Notes: generated by a model not told the origin, from the letters alone. A stretch of 63,672 bases of DNA from Thiotrichaceae bacterium (GCA_026989145.1 JALSJU010000061.1:1-63672); one strand, 5' to 3'. Positions 48,097 through 57,959 are shown, numbered from the stretch's first letter. Program-made: numbers and translations.

Positions 48097-49178
48097 AAAA
48101 AGTAGTTATTCCAATTGCATTATTACTTGCCCTGTTGGGAATGTTTTTTCTAACCTCAAGCTTGCAACAAAGCACCACTTACTTCTATGGAATCACAGAA
48201 AACAAAGAACAATCTGTGAGCTTTCAAGATCCTGTTGTTGTTACAGAGATAAAAGTAATTGAAGGTCAGATCGTAGAAAAAGGCACAATATTACTTAGTG
48301 CTAAACGTGACGAGTTGAGTGTTGAACAAGATAAATTTAATAGCCAATTGGATGCATTGAATGCTCAGCAGCACGAGGAAAAAGCCAAATTTAATGCACA
48401 AATAAATGTATTAAGGGTTCAACGCAAGGCTGAAATTGACCAAATTGGCGTACAAATCCTACAGTTTCAAACAAAGCGTCAGCTAAACAATAAATTATTT
48501 GAAAGTATTACCGGTCGTGCACCTGAAAAAATATCAGGTGCAAATATGCTACAGCAGCAGGTGAAGGCATTACAAATTAAACGAAATTCGGTTTATCGGT
48601 CTTTTCAAGCTCAAATTGATAGTCTGGTAGCGCAGCGAAACGCGAGTAAACAACCCGTATTTATCCAAAAAGAGCAAATAAAAAAGCGTCTAAACGAGGT
48701 TAATCGTCAAGCAAAAGAGCTTACCATTCGTGCAGATTTTTCGGGAAGGATTGGCAGTATTAATATTAAGCCCAGCGAAAAAATCCCCGCTTTTCAAAGC
48801 ATATTGACGGTTCATGGTTTATATCCTAAGACTGCAAAAGGTTATATTTTAGAAACGGTGGCTAATGATGTTCATATAGGCCAAACTTTATGGATTAGTT
48901 CATCGAATGGGCATAAAAGTGAAGTAATTAAAGGTGAAGTAGAAAGCTTAGGCAACAGAATAGTAGAATACCCTGACAGGTTAAAGAAAAATCAGGCAAT
49001 TAAGTCGTGGGGGCGTGAAGTTAATATTCGATTACCCTCAAATAATACCTTATTGCTTGGTGAAAAAGTCCAAATTAGTTTCTCGGTGCCATCAGATAAA
49101 GGCATAACATTTTTTAGAAAACTAAAAGAGCAGAGTTTCATCGGCACCTTGATCAATCAGAGTGCTAAAGTGGACTAA
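48093..49178 (+). CDS. HlyD-type periplasmic adaptor (membrane fusion protein)
   Basis: 361 residues with an N-terminal membrane anchor (VIPIALLLALLGMFFLTSSL). The two lipoyl half-motifs flank a coiled-coil hairpin: VTEIKVIEGQIVEKGTILL before it, and LTIRADFSGRIGSINIKPSE after it. A C-terminal beta barrel follows. Adaptors of this type bridge an inner-membrane pump and a TolC-like channel. No ABC, RND or MFS pump is encoded alongside; the coupled gene is DUF4956 upstream. It starts inside the DUF4956 stop codon and ends 1 bp before the next gene. Confidence 0.85.
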   Translation: MKKVVIPIALLLALLGMFFLTSSLQQSTTYFYGITENKEQSVSFQDPVVVTEIKVIEGQIVEKGTILLSAKRDELSVEQDKFNSQLDALNAQQHEEKAKFNAQINVLRVQRKAEIDQIGVQILQFQTKRQLNNKLFESITGRAPEKISGANMLQQQVKALQIKRNSVYRSFQAQIDSLVAQRNASKQPVFIQKEQIKKRLNEVNRQAKELTIRADFSGRIGSINIKPSEKIPAFQSILTVHGLYPKTAKGYILETVANDVHIGQTLWISSSNGHKSEVIKGEVESLGNRIVEYPDRLKKNQAIKSWGREVNIRLPSNNTLLLGEKVQISFSVPSDKGITFFRKLKEQSFIGTLINQSAKVD

Positions 49179-49179
49179 T

Positions 49180-50418
49180 ATGAATATGACTTTCTTTAAA
49201 GCTAACCTTATTAGCGCATTCAGTATTGTGGTATTTAGTAGCTCTCTTTTTGCAAATAATTATGAAAATAATGCAAATGCACTATTAAAAACGACAATAG
49301 TTAATGCGCAAAATATCTTTTCTCATTCACAACTAGAACCTATTAATACTGATTTGAGTGGTTTAGATGCTTGGATTGATAAGTCAGAGGTAAAGTGGGG
49401 TAATAGAGACCTATCCAACTTTGAAGATCAAAAAATAAGCTACGAATTGCAGTTTAAAAATCAGCAACAAATAAAGGCTGAGCAAGCACTCCTCAATATA
49501 GGTCAGAACAAAGTAGCGCTTAAACAAACTGGCTATTTAGAAAAACAGCTACTCTATAAGTATAAAATGTTGATAGATGCTATTGAGCAACGCAAGCAGC
49601 AAGGTATATTGCAGCAACAGCATGCTTTAGCTCAGGGTGAACTAAATAGTTGGAAGTTAAAAATTAATAGCGATGACTTTCGTGCTGATAAACTCCAGCA
49701 AGCAGACTTAACGCTAGATAATATATGGGGTGAAATGTTACAAAATGGCGCCCGAAATGAACAGTTAAAGCGGCAAGGTATATATCAGCAGAACTTTTCT
49801 CATGCGAGACAGGCGATACCGACAATCAGACAAACATTAACAACTGTAGACAATATTATCCAAACGGGTCAGTATCAACAGCATAATCTTCGCATTCAAG
49901 CTGCTGAGCTTGGAATATACCTTGCAAATAAGGAAAGGCAACGCTCTGCAGCACAGAAAAACCTATCATTGAAATCTTTTAAAGTTGAATATGATAATAA
50001 AGATCGGGATTTTGGTGTATCAGTGGGAATCAAAATTCCAGTTACAAAAAATAGCTTTGAACGTTTAAAAGAAAAACAAGCGCTACATTTTAAGCAACTA
50101 GGTGTGCAGAATATACGCTTGGAGATTGCTGGTCAGCTGAGCGAAAAGCGTAATCAATTAGTTCAACTGAGTAACCTTTGGGAGACTAATCAAAAACTAC
50201 TTCAGAAAATTGAAATAAGGATGTCGCGTTTAGTGAAGACCCCAAATATTGAATTACAGTCTGCTTTAAGCAAGCAAAAAATAAAGCTTGTAGATCGTAA
50301 TAATAGTATTGAAGTTAATGCCTTACGAGTCTATGTTAGCTTTTTAAAGGAGGCTGGGATGCTAGCCTCTAAACCTTATAGAAACTGGCTCCAAGTTGGA
50401 ACTCCAGTACTGTTTTAA
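49180..50418 (+). CDS. TolC-like outer-membrane efflux protein
   Basis: 412 residues. A signal peptide (FFKANLISAFSIVVFSSSLFA) is followed by long helical segments rich in Gln, Leu, Lys and Asn, repeated twice. The arrangement with short strand-like pieces (KSFKVEYDNKDRDFGVSVGIKIPV) fits the OEP/TolC fold. Identity is low, so the assignment rests on shape and context. The start at 49180 follows GTGGA. It is the last gene of the DUF4956-HlyD-TolC operon; a hairpin after it may end the transcript. Confidence 0.68.
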   Translation: MNMTFFKANLISAFSIVVFSSSLFANNYENNANALLKTTIVNAQNIFSHSQLEPINTDLSGLDAWIDKSEVKWGNRDLSNFEDQKISYELQFKNQQQIKAEQALLNIGQNKVALKQTGYLEKQLLYKYKMLIDAIEQRKQQGILQQQHALAQGELNSWKLKINSDDFRADKLQQADLTLDNIWGEMLQNGARNEQLKRQGIYQQNFSHARQAIPTIRQTLTTVDNIIQTGQYQQHNLRIQAAELGIYLANKERQRSAAQKNLSLKSFKVEYDNKDRDFGVSVGIKIPVTKNSFERLKEKQALHFKQLGVQNIRLEIAGQLSEKRNQLVQLSNLWETNQKLLQKIEIRMSRLVKTPNIELQSALSKQKIKLVDRNNSIEVNALRVYVSFLKEAGMLASKPYRNWLQVGTPVLF

Positions 50419-50436
50419 AACCTCAAAAACTTTTAC

Positions 50437-50461
50437 TGAGCCCTCTGGCGAAAAAGGCTCA
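50437..50461. terminator. Hairpin between convergent genes
   Basis: TGAGCC at 50437-50442 pairs with GGCTCA at 50456-50461 around a 13-base loop. No clear U-tract follows, so terminator function is uncertain. Confidence 0.4.
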
Positions 50462-50464
50462 AGC

Positions 50465-50785
50465 TTATCCTTCGCCTGTAACATCCTTTTTAACGTAATC
50501 AATAATTGCTTTTGTAATGAAGTAGGTGATTGCTGCACTCACTGCTGTTTTTAGTATATAGACACCGATACGAGCACCCGTGGACTGTCCTGAACCTCGG
50601 GAAGGTTGTGCTAGTTTTGGCTGAGGCAGCTCAGTGGTTTTAGCTGTAGTGGTAGTTTCTGAGCTACTGATAGTCTCTGCTTTAGCTGTTTTAGTTGCAG
50701 GTTCTATTTGGTTGCTAGAGCAAGCCGTGATTGATACTAGGAAAAGTGTAAGGGTCAAAAGTGATAATGTTTTTTTGAATAGCAT
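50465..50785 (-). CDS. Small predicted lipoprotein
   Basis: 106 residues. The signal ends in the lipobox ITAC. A Thr/Ser/Glu-rich linker is followed by a glycine/serine patch (PSRGSGQSTGARIG) and a short hydrophobic segment (YILKTAVSAAITYFITKAI). No family was recognised. The start at 50785 is chosen because the lipoprotein signal begins there; the longer frame reads into a leader. It is convergent with the TolC-like gene. Confidence 0.65.
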   Translation of the reverse strand: MLFKKTLSLLTLTLFLVSITACSSNQIEPATKTAKAETISSSETTTTAKTTELPQPKLAQPSRGSGQSTGARIGVYILKTAVSAAITYFITKAIIDYVKKDVTGEG

Positions 50786-50896
50786 GACAGACCTATGAAA
50801 TATCAAAGAATAGTAATATATAAAGCTAGCACTATACTTTATCAAGTTTGAATCTAAGCTTAATAAATAACTATAAAATAGGGGCCATCTTGCTTG

Positions 50897-52348
50897 TTAC
50901 AAAAAACCTTGAACCCAATTTACTAATTGATTTAAAGACTGTTGCTCACGCTCGGTTAAATCTTCTAAAGCCAGCTCCTCTAAGCGTTGTTGAAATTGAT
51001 CAGCCGTTAAAGAACAATCATATTCGCCATCCACGATTCGCGCTTGGCAAAAGGCGTGCCATTGTTGTTGCTCTGTTTCACTGAGGGTTTCTGGCCAGTT
51101 ACGCGCGCGATACCGAGGGTAGAGTGTTTGTAGTCGAGTTGATTTAAAATCGGGTGTCCATTGGCTGAGCTTTTCAGGCGATGATGTTAGTACTTGGTTG
51201 CATAGTTTCCGATCTTCATTGCTGATAAAGCCACCGTATAAATTAGCGTCTGCATCACATTCACCACTTTCTCGCTTACGGCTACACATTTCTTCGAGTT
51301 TGCGGATAATTGTTGGGTCATTAACTAGTTTCTGGCGGTGCGTGTCAATTTCTTGCCAATCTATACTCCAATGTTTAGCGCGTTCATCAGTGAGTGTTGA
51401 GATAGGCGCGATAGCAGGGGATTTATTAATATGTATTCCTTTGAGCGCAATATGCTGATGATTCTCATTTCGTTCAGCCCTCGGTTTGTATAGGTTGTCA
51501 ATGATTTCATCGACACTCATCGCTAACATGGCGCTAGGGTCGTGGCGTAAGTCATAACAGAGTATTTCATTTTTATTAATGGGGTGAACCAGTAAGGGAA
51601 GGATGGGGGATAAACAACCTTGAGACGCAGGAAACATACCAGAAATATGTAGCATGACTTTACGTTCGCTTAGGTCTACATGGGTGTTGAGTAAAGGAGC
51701 TACATTACTTTTAATACGTAAATTGAAAAAATAGTTGTAAAGCTTGGGCTGGTGTTTTTTTATGAGCCGAGCAATGTCGATGGTAGCCTTAACATCAACT
51801 AACGCATCATGCGCACCTGCTTGTTCAATACCGTTGGCTTCGGTTAAATGCTCCAGTCGAAAGCTTGCTACTTCAATATCGTTATCATCTTGTCGTGTCG
51901 GCCAGTTGATGCCTTCGGGACGCAGGGCATAGGTCATACGCACTAAGTCAAGAATATCCCAACGATTATTGCCGTTTTGCCACTCACGTGCGTAAGGGTC
52001 GATAAAGTTACGATAAAAGCCAAAGCGAGTCACTTCATCATCAAAGCGAATACTATTATAACCAGCGCCGCAGGTACCAGGAACGGAGAATACCTCTTGA
52101 ATACGGCCAAAAAACTCAGCTTCAATAATACCTTTTTGCTGAGTTAATTGGGGGGTGATTCCAGTAATTCGAACAGCATCAGGGTGGGGTAGGAAGTCTG
52201 TTGTCGGCTTGCAGTAAAACATTACTGGCTCCCCAACAGCTTCTAAATCAAGATTGGTACGAATACCAGCAAATTGTGCGGCGCGATCACGGCGTGGGTC
52301 GACCCCCCACGTTTCGTAATCGTGCCAAAAAATAGTCATCTCAGACAT
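50897..52348 (-). CDS. sbcB: Exodeoxyribonuclease I (SbcB)
   Basis: 483 residues (E. coli 475). A 3'-5' single-strand DNA exonuclease of the DnaQ superfamily. The acidic motif is FWHDYETWG, then YNSIRFDDEVTRFGFYRN and GAHDALVDVKATIDIARL. The C-terminal SH3-like and helical domains match ExoI. The ATG at 52348 has GGGG 5 bases before it; a GTG at 52354 is possible. Confidence 0.96.
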   Translation of the reverse strand: MSEMTIFWHDYETWGVDPRRDRAAQFAGIRTNLDLEAVGEPVMFYCKPTTDFLPHPDAVRITGITPQLTQQKGIIEAEFFGRIQEVFSVPGTCGAGYNSIRFDDEVTRFGFYRNFIDPYAREWQNGNNRWDILDLVRMTYALRPEGINWPTRQDDNDIEVASFRLEHLTEANGIEQAGAHDALVDVKATIDIARLIKKHQPKLYNYFFNLRIKSNVAPLLNTHVDLSERKVMLHISGMFPASQGCLSPILPLLVHPINKNEILCYDLRHDPSAMLAMSVDEIIDNLYKPRAERNENHQHIALKGIHINKSPAIAPISTLTDERAKHWSIDWQEIDTHRQKLVNDPTIIRKLEEMCSRKRESGECDADANLYGGFISNEDRKLCNQVLTSSPEKLSQWTPDFKSTRLQTLYPRYRARNWPETLSETEQQQWHAFCQARIVDGEYDCSLTADQFQQRLEELALEDLTEREQQSLNQLVNWVQGFL

Positions 52349-52481
52349 GCTCACCCCATAGAATTAGATAGAGACTATTGCACGAATAGTATTCTTTCAA
52401 CACTAACTTGAGCAAGCCTCAAATAATAAAAAACTATCAGGGATATTATCAGATTCTTACAGAGTCTGTTTTAAACATTAA

Positions 52482-52640
52482 CCTGAATCCGCGACTTCAA
52501 TGTGGTTAATAGGGCGTAATATTTTGGTTTAGCAAGAGATTTTAAAAAATCGTAGCTTTACCCATAGGTTAAGCCGGTATTTTTAAACTCTTGATGAATC
52601 AATAGCTTGCGTACAGTGCAGTAGTGAAGTCACTGATTCA
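52482..52640. mobile_element. Element D copy 2 (full form)
   Basis: 159 bp bounded by CCTGAATCCGCGACTTCA and the complement of TGAAGTCACTGATTCATG. Its core (GGTTTAGCAAGAG, TTTACCCATAGGTTAAGCC, GGTATTTTT, TCAATAGCTTG) aligns with the cores of element C copies at 7669 and 43373 though the ends differ. ATTA occurs on both sides. It fills most of the 319-bp gap between sbcB and the DUF4124 gene. Confidence 0.82.
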
Positions 52641-52667
52641 TGATTATAATTGATTTAATCAAAAACC

Positions 52668-53129
52668 TTAAACACCAATACACTCTGTCGAGATACTTTT
52701 TCTAATTTCTTTTACTTTCTCTTTGCGTTGTTTTTGTGAAAGCAATGATTTTTTCCCACTTGCTGAAACCCAAGTAGTATTAAAGTTATCTTTTAGTTTT
52801 TTTAGGTTTGAACGTTGTGACTTACAGTATTTGATGAGTTTTGCGCTTGGGGGGGCAAGTTTATCTGACTCTTTTTTATTTTCACTTTCTGCCACGGGGC
52901 CTTCAATCGTTTGATTGCTGTTACTCGTGCGAGGTCTGCCTGCAGCAAAACGAATTTTGTCTTCAATATCTTTAACGTCAATTTTAGATTTTTTATTTGA
53001 TTTTGGAGGGGTTGCAGAATAATGAACAGCGCCATTAGCATCTGTCCATTTATATATTTTAGCTTGAATACTGGTGACTGAAAAAGTTATAGCTAGGATG
53101 CTTAGCATGATTATTGTAGGTTTTTTCAT
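52668..53129 (-). CDS. DUF4124 domain protein
   Basis: 153 residues with a signal peptide (KKPTIIMLSILAITFSVTSIQA) and the DUF4124 motif IYKWTDANGAVHYSATPP right after it. The remaining Lys/Ser-rich part ends in a conserved Cys pair region (IKYCKSQRSNLKKL, STECIG). DUF4124 is common in periplasmic proteins of beta- and gammaproteobacteria; function unknown. ATG 53129 is preferred to 53150 as the true signal peptide start. Confidence 0.85.
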   Translation of the reverse strand: MKKPTIIMLSILAITFSVTSIQAKIYKWTDANGAVHYSATPPKSNKKSKIDVKDIEDKIRFAAGRPRTSNSNQTIEGPVAESENKKESDKLAPPSAKLIKYCKSQRSNLKKLKDNFNTTWVSASGKKSLLSQKQRKEKVKEIRKSISTECIGV

Positions 53130-53266
53130 TATTCTTATTCCTAAATGCAACGTCTATTAGTATGATGGTTATGATTATATATATTGACCAAAATCAATAT
53201 TAGAAAACTCTAATATTACATGATAGACTATCAATTATTAATTTATTCTTACAAGGGAATTTTAGC

Positions 53267-54640
53267 ATGAATCACTTTAAAAGGCTGTCATCCTTAAGTA
53301 TCTTCATCGTAGCCACGCTACCTTTTGTCTTAAATGCAGAGATTGCTAGCTTAGATACGGGCATAGCAAAGCTTGAAGAGGTCGTTGATTATCAAATTCT
53401 GGATGGCCAAATCGAAGCTGTTAATAAAAGTACTGTGTCAGCACAGACGGCAGGTGTGATTAGTAAGTTAGGTTATGATATTGGTGATACGGTTAAAAAA
53501 GGGGGGTTAATAGCGCGAATCTCTTCTCAAAATCAGAAGTCAGGTGTGTTAGAAGCTAAAGCAGGCGTTGGTCAGGCGAAGGCTTCAGTAAGTGGCGCTA
53601 ACGCTTCCATTAGCGGTGCAGTCGCTAGTATGAATGAGGCAAAGGCAACGATTGCACGTTCAGCAGCAGCTATCGCGCAAGCTAAAGCGTCAGCTAAAGA
53701 GGCACAAGCAAATTATGCCGCTGCACGTTCTGAGTTTGATCGAGTTAAGGGTTTGTATGCAAAACGTATTTTAACAAAATCTCAATTCGAACAAGCTGAA
53801 GCCACCATGCGTTCAGCTTTAGCTCGTGTTGAGTCAGCTAAGGCGAGCCAACAGTCAGCAGAGGCGAGTCGAGTAGCAGCAGTATCACGATTAAACTCTG
53901 CAAAAGCTGCTTTAACCTCATCAAAAGCTAACCTAGCTTCAGCTAGAGCAGCTTTGAGTTCTTCTAAAGCAAATCTTTCAAAAGCAGGTCAACAACTTGG
54001 CTACACCGAAATCATTGCCCCCTATAGTGGTATTGTGGTTGAGCGTCACGTTGAACTAGGGGAGGTTGTATCACCAGGAACTCCTATTATGACGGGTATT
54101 TCGTTGCAAGAAATGCGTGCTGTTGCGAACATCCCGCAGCGGTTATTTAATAAAATCCGCGAGCATAAATCTGCAAAGCTTTTTGTTGATGGTGATAATG
54201 TTGGTTTTCCTACCACTGATTTGACATTCTTCCCGTATGCTGACCCATTAACCAATGCTTTTAAAGTTCGATTAAATTTAAACTCTTCTGTTAAAGGACT
54301 ATTTCCAGGTATGTTTGTTAAAATAGGCTTGGAAGTTGGTAAAGAAAAACATTTGGTGGTACCAACAACAGCAATTGCTTATCGAAGTGAGGTGACAGGG
54401 ATTTATGTAATTGATGCAAAGGGTGTGCCTTCAATGCGTCAAGTGAAGCTAGGGTCTGAGACTGGCGATGGCAAAATACGTATTCTTGCGGGTTTAAATG
54501 AAGGCGAAACCATCGCGCTTGACCCCGTTCATGCTGCTGTATATTTGAAAGAACAGCATGAGAAAAATAATACACAGGAAAGCATCGAAGAGAACTCCGC
54601 AGAAGAGGCCGCTGTTGAAAAGCAAGGAGAAGAAAAATGA
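53267..54640 (+). CDS. RND efflux adaptor (membrane fusion protein)
   Basis: 457 residues with a signal peptide ending near LNA. A lipoyl half (GVISKLGYDIGDTVKKGGLIARI) is followed by an unusually long Ala/Ser/Lys hairpin of about 170 residues, with repeated near-heptads such as SKANLASARAALSS. The second half-motif is QLGYTEIIAPYSGIVVERHVELGEVVSPG. Then come the beta-barrel and proximal domains and an acidic tail. It overlaps the pump gene by 4 bases, indicating translational coupling. No outer-membrane gene is in the operon, so it may share a TolC encoded elsewhere. Confidence 0.9.
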   Translation: MNHFKRLSSLSIFIVATLPFVLNAEIASLDTGIAKLEEVVDYQILDGQIEAVNKSTVSAQTAGVISKLGYDIGDTVKKGGLIARISSQNQKSGVLEAKAGVGQAKASVSGANASISGAVASMNEAKATIARSAAAIAQAKASAKEAQANYAAARSEFDRVKGLYAKRILTKSQFEQAEATMRSALARVESAKASQQSAEASRVAAVSRLNSAKAALTSSKANLASARAALSSSKANLSKAGQQLGYTEIIAPYSGIVVERHVELGEVVSPGTPIMTGISLQEMRAVANIPQRLFNKIREHKSAKLFVDGDNVGFPTTDLTFFPYADPLTNAFKVRLNLNSSVKGLFPGMFVKIGLEVGKEKHLVVPTTAIAYRSEVTGIYVIDAKGVPSMRQVKLGSETGDGKIRILAGLNEGETIALDPVHAAVYLKEQHEKNNTQESIEENSAEEAAVEKQGEEK

Positions 54641-57600
54641 GCAGCCAACACGATGAGCCAAAGTTAGGCATATCAGGAGCGATAGCAAAAAAGTTTTTAT
54701 TAACTGAAATTACTCCGTTAATTGCATTAGTTGCACTATTGTTGGGTTTTTTTGCAGTGATGGTTACACCTCGCGAAGAAGATCCCCAGATCAATGTTAC
54801 TTTTGCTAATATCTTTATCCCTTTTCCTGGTGCTAGTGCAAAAGATGTAGAAAATTTAGTCAGTACACCTGCCGAACAAGTATTGTCTGAAATATCTGGC
54901 ATTAAACATATCTACTCAACCTCAATGCCAGGGATGTCCTTAATCACTGTGCAGTACAAAGTGGGGCTAAATCGTACGGAAGCTCTGGTGCGCTTATATA
55001 ATAAGGTTGCCTCAAACCAAGATTGGTTGCCACAAAAGCTTGGTGTAGGTTATCCCTTAATCAAGCCGAAAGGAATTGATGATGTACCGATTGTAACCTT
55101 GACCCTATGGACAGAAGATGAAGCGCGTGGTGGTTATGAGCTTTCCCAAGTAGCTCATGCTATTGAGTCTGAAATCAAGCGTGTTCCTGGTACACGTGAT
55201 GTATATACCGTGGGTTCTAGTAAGCGTGTAATGCATGTATTAATAGATAGTACAAAGTTGGCAGGTTACAACATTGCTTTAGATGATTTACGAAATTCTT
55301 TAATGGCAAGTAGTGCCGCAACGGATGCAGTATCTCTTGTTGATAATAATGAAGAAATTCAGGTTGTATCTGGTACTTTTCTGAGTAATGAAGATGATGT
55401 CAGTGATCTTGTTGTGGGTGTATTTAACGGTAAGCCCATTTTCTTACGAGATGTGGCAACGGTTCGCCAAGGTGCAGATTCAGCTGAAAGTTACGTGAGC
55501 TTTGGTACCACTAAAGGTGCTGAGCATATTGGTTTAAAGCCTGGAATTAGCTCACCAGCTGTAACTATCGCTATTGCAAAGCAACCTAGCATCAATGCAG
55601 TTGAAGTCTCTGATAACGTGATTAAGCGGATTGAACAACTAAAAGGTACTTTTATTCCTGATGGCGTTAATGTATCGGTAACACGTAACTATGGTGCTAC
55701 TGCGAAAGCAAAGTCAGATAAATTAATCCATAAATTAATCATTGAAACGATTGCAGTATCGATTCTAATTTGGATAGCGCTTGGCTTACGCGAGGCATTT
55801 ATCGTGGGTACAGCCGTTGTTATAACACTAGCTTTAACCTTATTTGCCTCATGGGCTTATGGTTTTACGTTGAACCGAGTTTCCTTATTTGCGTTGATTT
55901 TTTCGATTGGAATATTGGTTGATGATGCGATAGTGGTGGTCGAAAATATTCACCGGCATATGGTGTTAGGAGGGAGAAAGCTGGTAGATGCAATCCCGAT
56001 AGCTGTTGATGAAGTAGGCGGGCCAACAATTCTAGCAACTTTTGCTGTTATCGCTGCCTTGCTACCAATGGCATTTGTCACCGGTTTGATGGGGCCGTAT
56101 ATGAGCCCAATACCTATTAATGCCAGTATGGGAATGCTGCTATCATTAGGGGTGGCCTATGTTATTACTCCTTGGATGACCAACAAGGTACTAGGCAATG
56201 TGGATTTTAGCAAACATCATCATGATGAAACGGAAGAGACTAAAACCAAGCGGTTCTTTAATAAAGTTTTAGGTCCTTTCTTAGGTGATCGGGGTGGCTT
56301 ATGGCGTTCATTGTTGCTTTGGGTGGCGATCCCACTTTTGATAGCAGCGTCAGTTTCAATGGCGTTTCCGTTTAAAGCGGTTATTTTAAAAATGTTGCCA
56401 TTTGATAATAAATCAGAATTTCAAATTGTATTAGATATGCCAGAAGGGACAACCTTAGAGCAAACCTCTCGAGTGTTAAATGAGCTTTCTTATAAAATTA
56501 AAGATGTAGAAGAAATTAGCGATTATCAAATTTACGCAGGCACAGCAGCCCCGATAAATTTTAACGGTCTAGTTCGTCAATACTACCTTCGCAAAGGTTC
56601 TAACGTGGGTGATATTCAAGTTAACCTTATTGATAAGCATGACCGTGATCGTAAAAGCCATGAGATTGCCCAAGCGGTTCGCTTGATGTTAAAAGATATT
56701 GCCATTAAGCATAATGCTAATGTAAAGGTTGTCGAGGTACCTCCAGGCCCTCCTGTGATGTCACCTATAGTGGCCGAGATTTATGGTTTAGATCATGATG
56801 GTCAAATAAAAGTAGCTAAGAAAGTACGTGAACTCTATGAACAAACGCCGAATATAGCGGATGTCGATGATAGCGCAGAGGCACAACAAAAACGCTTACT
56901 CATTAAGGTTGATCGTCAAAAAGCTGCAATACTGGGAGTCTCTCAACAGCTTATTACACAATCGATTAGTACGGTATTAGGTGGGGAAGATGTGGTGTAC
57001 TTACATGGCAAAAACCTTAAGTATGCTGTTCCTATTCGTTTAGAGTTCCCTGTTGCAAACAAAGATAAAATAGAGTCTGTTTTAGCCTTACGGGTGCGTA
57101 GCCGTGCAGGGGCGTTAATACCCATGTCTGAGCTAGTAGAGATCAAAGAAAACAAACGTGAATACTCAATTAATCATAAGGACTTATTACCAGTTGTATA
57201 TGTAATGGGTGACATGATTGGTGATATTGATAGTCCTTTATATGGCATGTTTGATATATCAGCAGCGATAGAAGATTTACCGTTGGAAGAGTATGGCAGA
57301 GAGGTAAAACAACACTACTTTAGCCCACCAGATGACCCTTACTTTTTCGGTATAAAGTGGGATGGCGAATGGCAGATTACCTTTGAAACATTCCGTGATA
57401 TGGGTATCGCTTATAGTGTTGGTATGCTGATTATTTTCTTATTAATTGTTGCTCAATTCCGCTCTTATATGGTGCCGTTAGTAATTATGTCGCCGATTCC
57501 GCTAACCATTATTGGCGTATTACCAGCCCATTGGTTAATGGGGCAGCAGTTTACGGCAACATCAATGATCGGAATGATAGCTTTGGCGGGTATTATTGTT

Positions 57601-57897
57601 CGAAACTCGATTTTGTTGGTGGATTTTATCAATGAGCAATTAAGGTCAGGAGTGGAATTAAAAGAGGCGATTATAAATTCCAGTGCGGTACGTGCTATGC
57701 CCATTATATTGACGGCAATAGCAGCGATGCTGGGTGCATTCTTTATTATTGATGATCCTATCTTTGGTGGTTTAGCTATTGCACTTATTTCTGGTATTTT
57801 GGTGTCTACTATGTTGACCTTGGTAGTGATACCTATTCTTTATTATATGTACCTGCGTAAGCGAGTACATTTGATAATTGGTGAGTCGCAAAGCTAG
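54637..57897 (+). CDS. RND-family efflux pump permease
   Basis: 1086 residues with the twelve-helix RND plan. The proton-relay Asp pair is in FSIGILVDDAIVVVENIHRH. ISSPAVTIAIAKQPSINAVEVSDNVI and the C-terminal FTATSMIGMIALAGIIVRNSILLVDFINE are typical. The N-terminus (TPREEDPQINVTFANIFIPFPGASAKDVENLVSTPAEQ) is like the AcrB-related group with distant relation to MexB. Substrates are unknown. A strong bidirectional terminator follows. Confidence 0.92.
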   Translation: MSSQHDEPKLGISGAIAKKFLLTEITPLIALVALLLGFFAVMVTPREEDPQINVTFANIFIPFPGASAKDVENLVSTPAEQVLSEISGIKHIYSTSMPGMSLITVQYKVGLNRTEALVRLYNKVASNQDWLPQKLGVGYPLIKPKGIDDVPIVTLTLWTEDEARGGYELSQVAHAIESEIKRVPGTRDVYTVGSSKRVMHVLIDSTKLAGYNIALDDLRNSLMASSAATDAVSLVDNNEEIQVVSGTFLSNEDDVSDLVVGVFNGKPIFLRDVATVRQGADSAESYVSFGTTKGAEHIGLKPGISSPAVTIAIAKQPSINAVEVSDNVIKRIEQLKGTFIPDGVNVSVTRNYGATAKAKSDKLIHKLIIETIAVSILIWIALGLREAFIVGTAVVITLALTLFASWAYGFTLNRVSLFALIFSIGILVDDAIVVVENIHRHMVLGGRKLVDAIPIAVDEVGGPTILATFAVIAALLPMAFVTGLMGPYMSPIPINASMGMLLSLGVAYVITPWMTNKVLGNVDFSKHHHDETEETKTKRFFNKVLGPFLGDRGGLWRSLLLWVAIPLLIAASVSMAFPFKAVILKMLPFDNKSEFQIVLDMPEGTTLEQTSRVLNELSYKIKDVEEISDYQIYAGTAAPINFNGLVRQYYLRKGSNVGDIQVNLIDKHDRDRKSHEIAQAVRLMLKDIAIKHNANVKVVEVPPGPPVMSPIVAEIYGLDHDGQIKVAKKVRELYEQTPNIADVDDSAEAQQKRLLIKVDRQKAAILGVSQQLITQSISTVLGGEDVVYLHGKNLKYAVPIRLEFPVANKDKIESVLALRVRSRAGALIPMSELVEIKENKREYSINHKDLLPVVYVMGDMIGDIDSPLYGMFDISAAIEDLPLEEYGREVKQHYFSPPDDPYFFGIKWDGEWQITFETFRDMGIAYSVGMLIIFLLIVAQFRSYMVPLVIMSPIPLTIIGVLPAHWLMGQQFTATSMIGMIALAGIIVRNSILLVDFINEQLRSGVELKEAIINSSAVRAMPIILTAIAAMLGAFFIIDDPIFGGLAIALISGILVSTMLTLVVIPILYYMYLRKRVHLIIGESQS

Positions 57898-57917
57898 TTA
57901 AAGATAGACTATAGTTA

Positions 57918-57959
57918 GAAACAAAAAAACCACGCCTATTGACGTGGTTTTTTTGTTTC
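57918..57959. terminator. Bidirectional terminator
   Basis: 17-bp perfect stem GAAACAAAAAAACCACG / CGTGGTTTTTTTGTTTC with an 8-base loop. Both arms provide a T-tract, so it can stop the RND operon and the convergent gene at 57988. Confidence 0.93.

Noticed and set aside
50848-51084. Plus-strand 78-codon reading frame at the end of sbcB
   Set aside because: Antisense to the conserved C-terminus of sbcB, with no ribosome-binding site.
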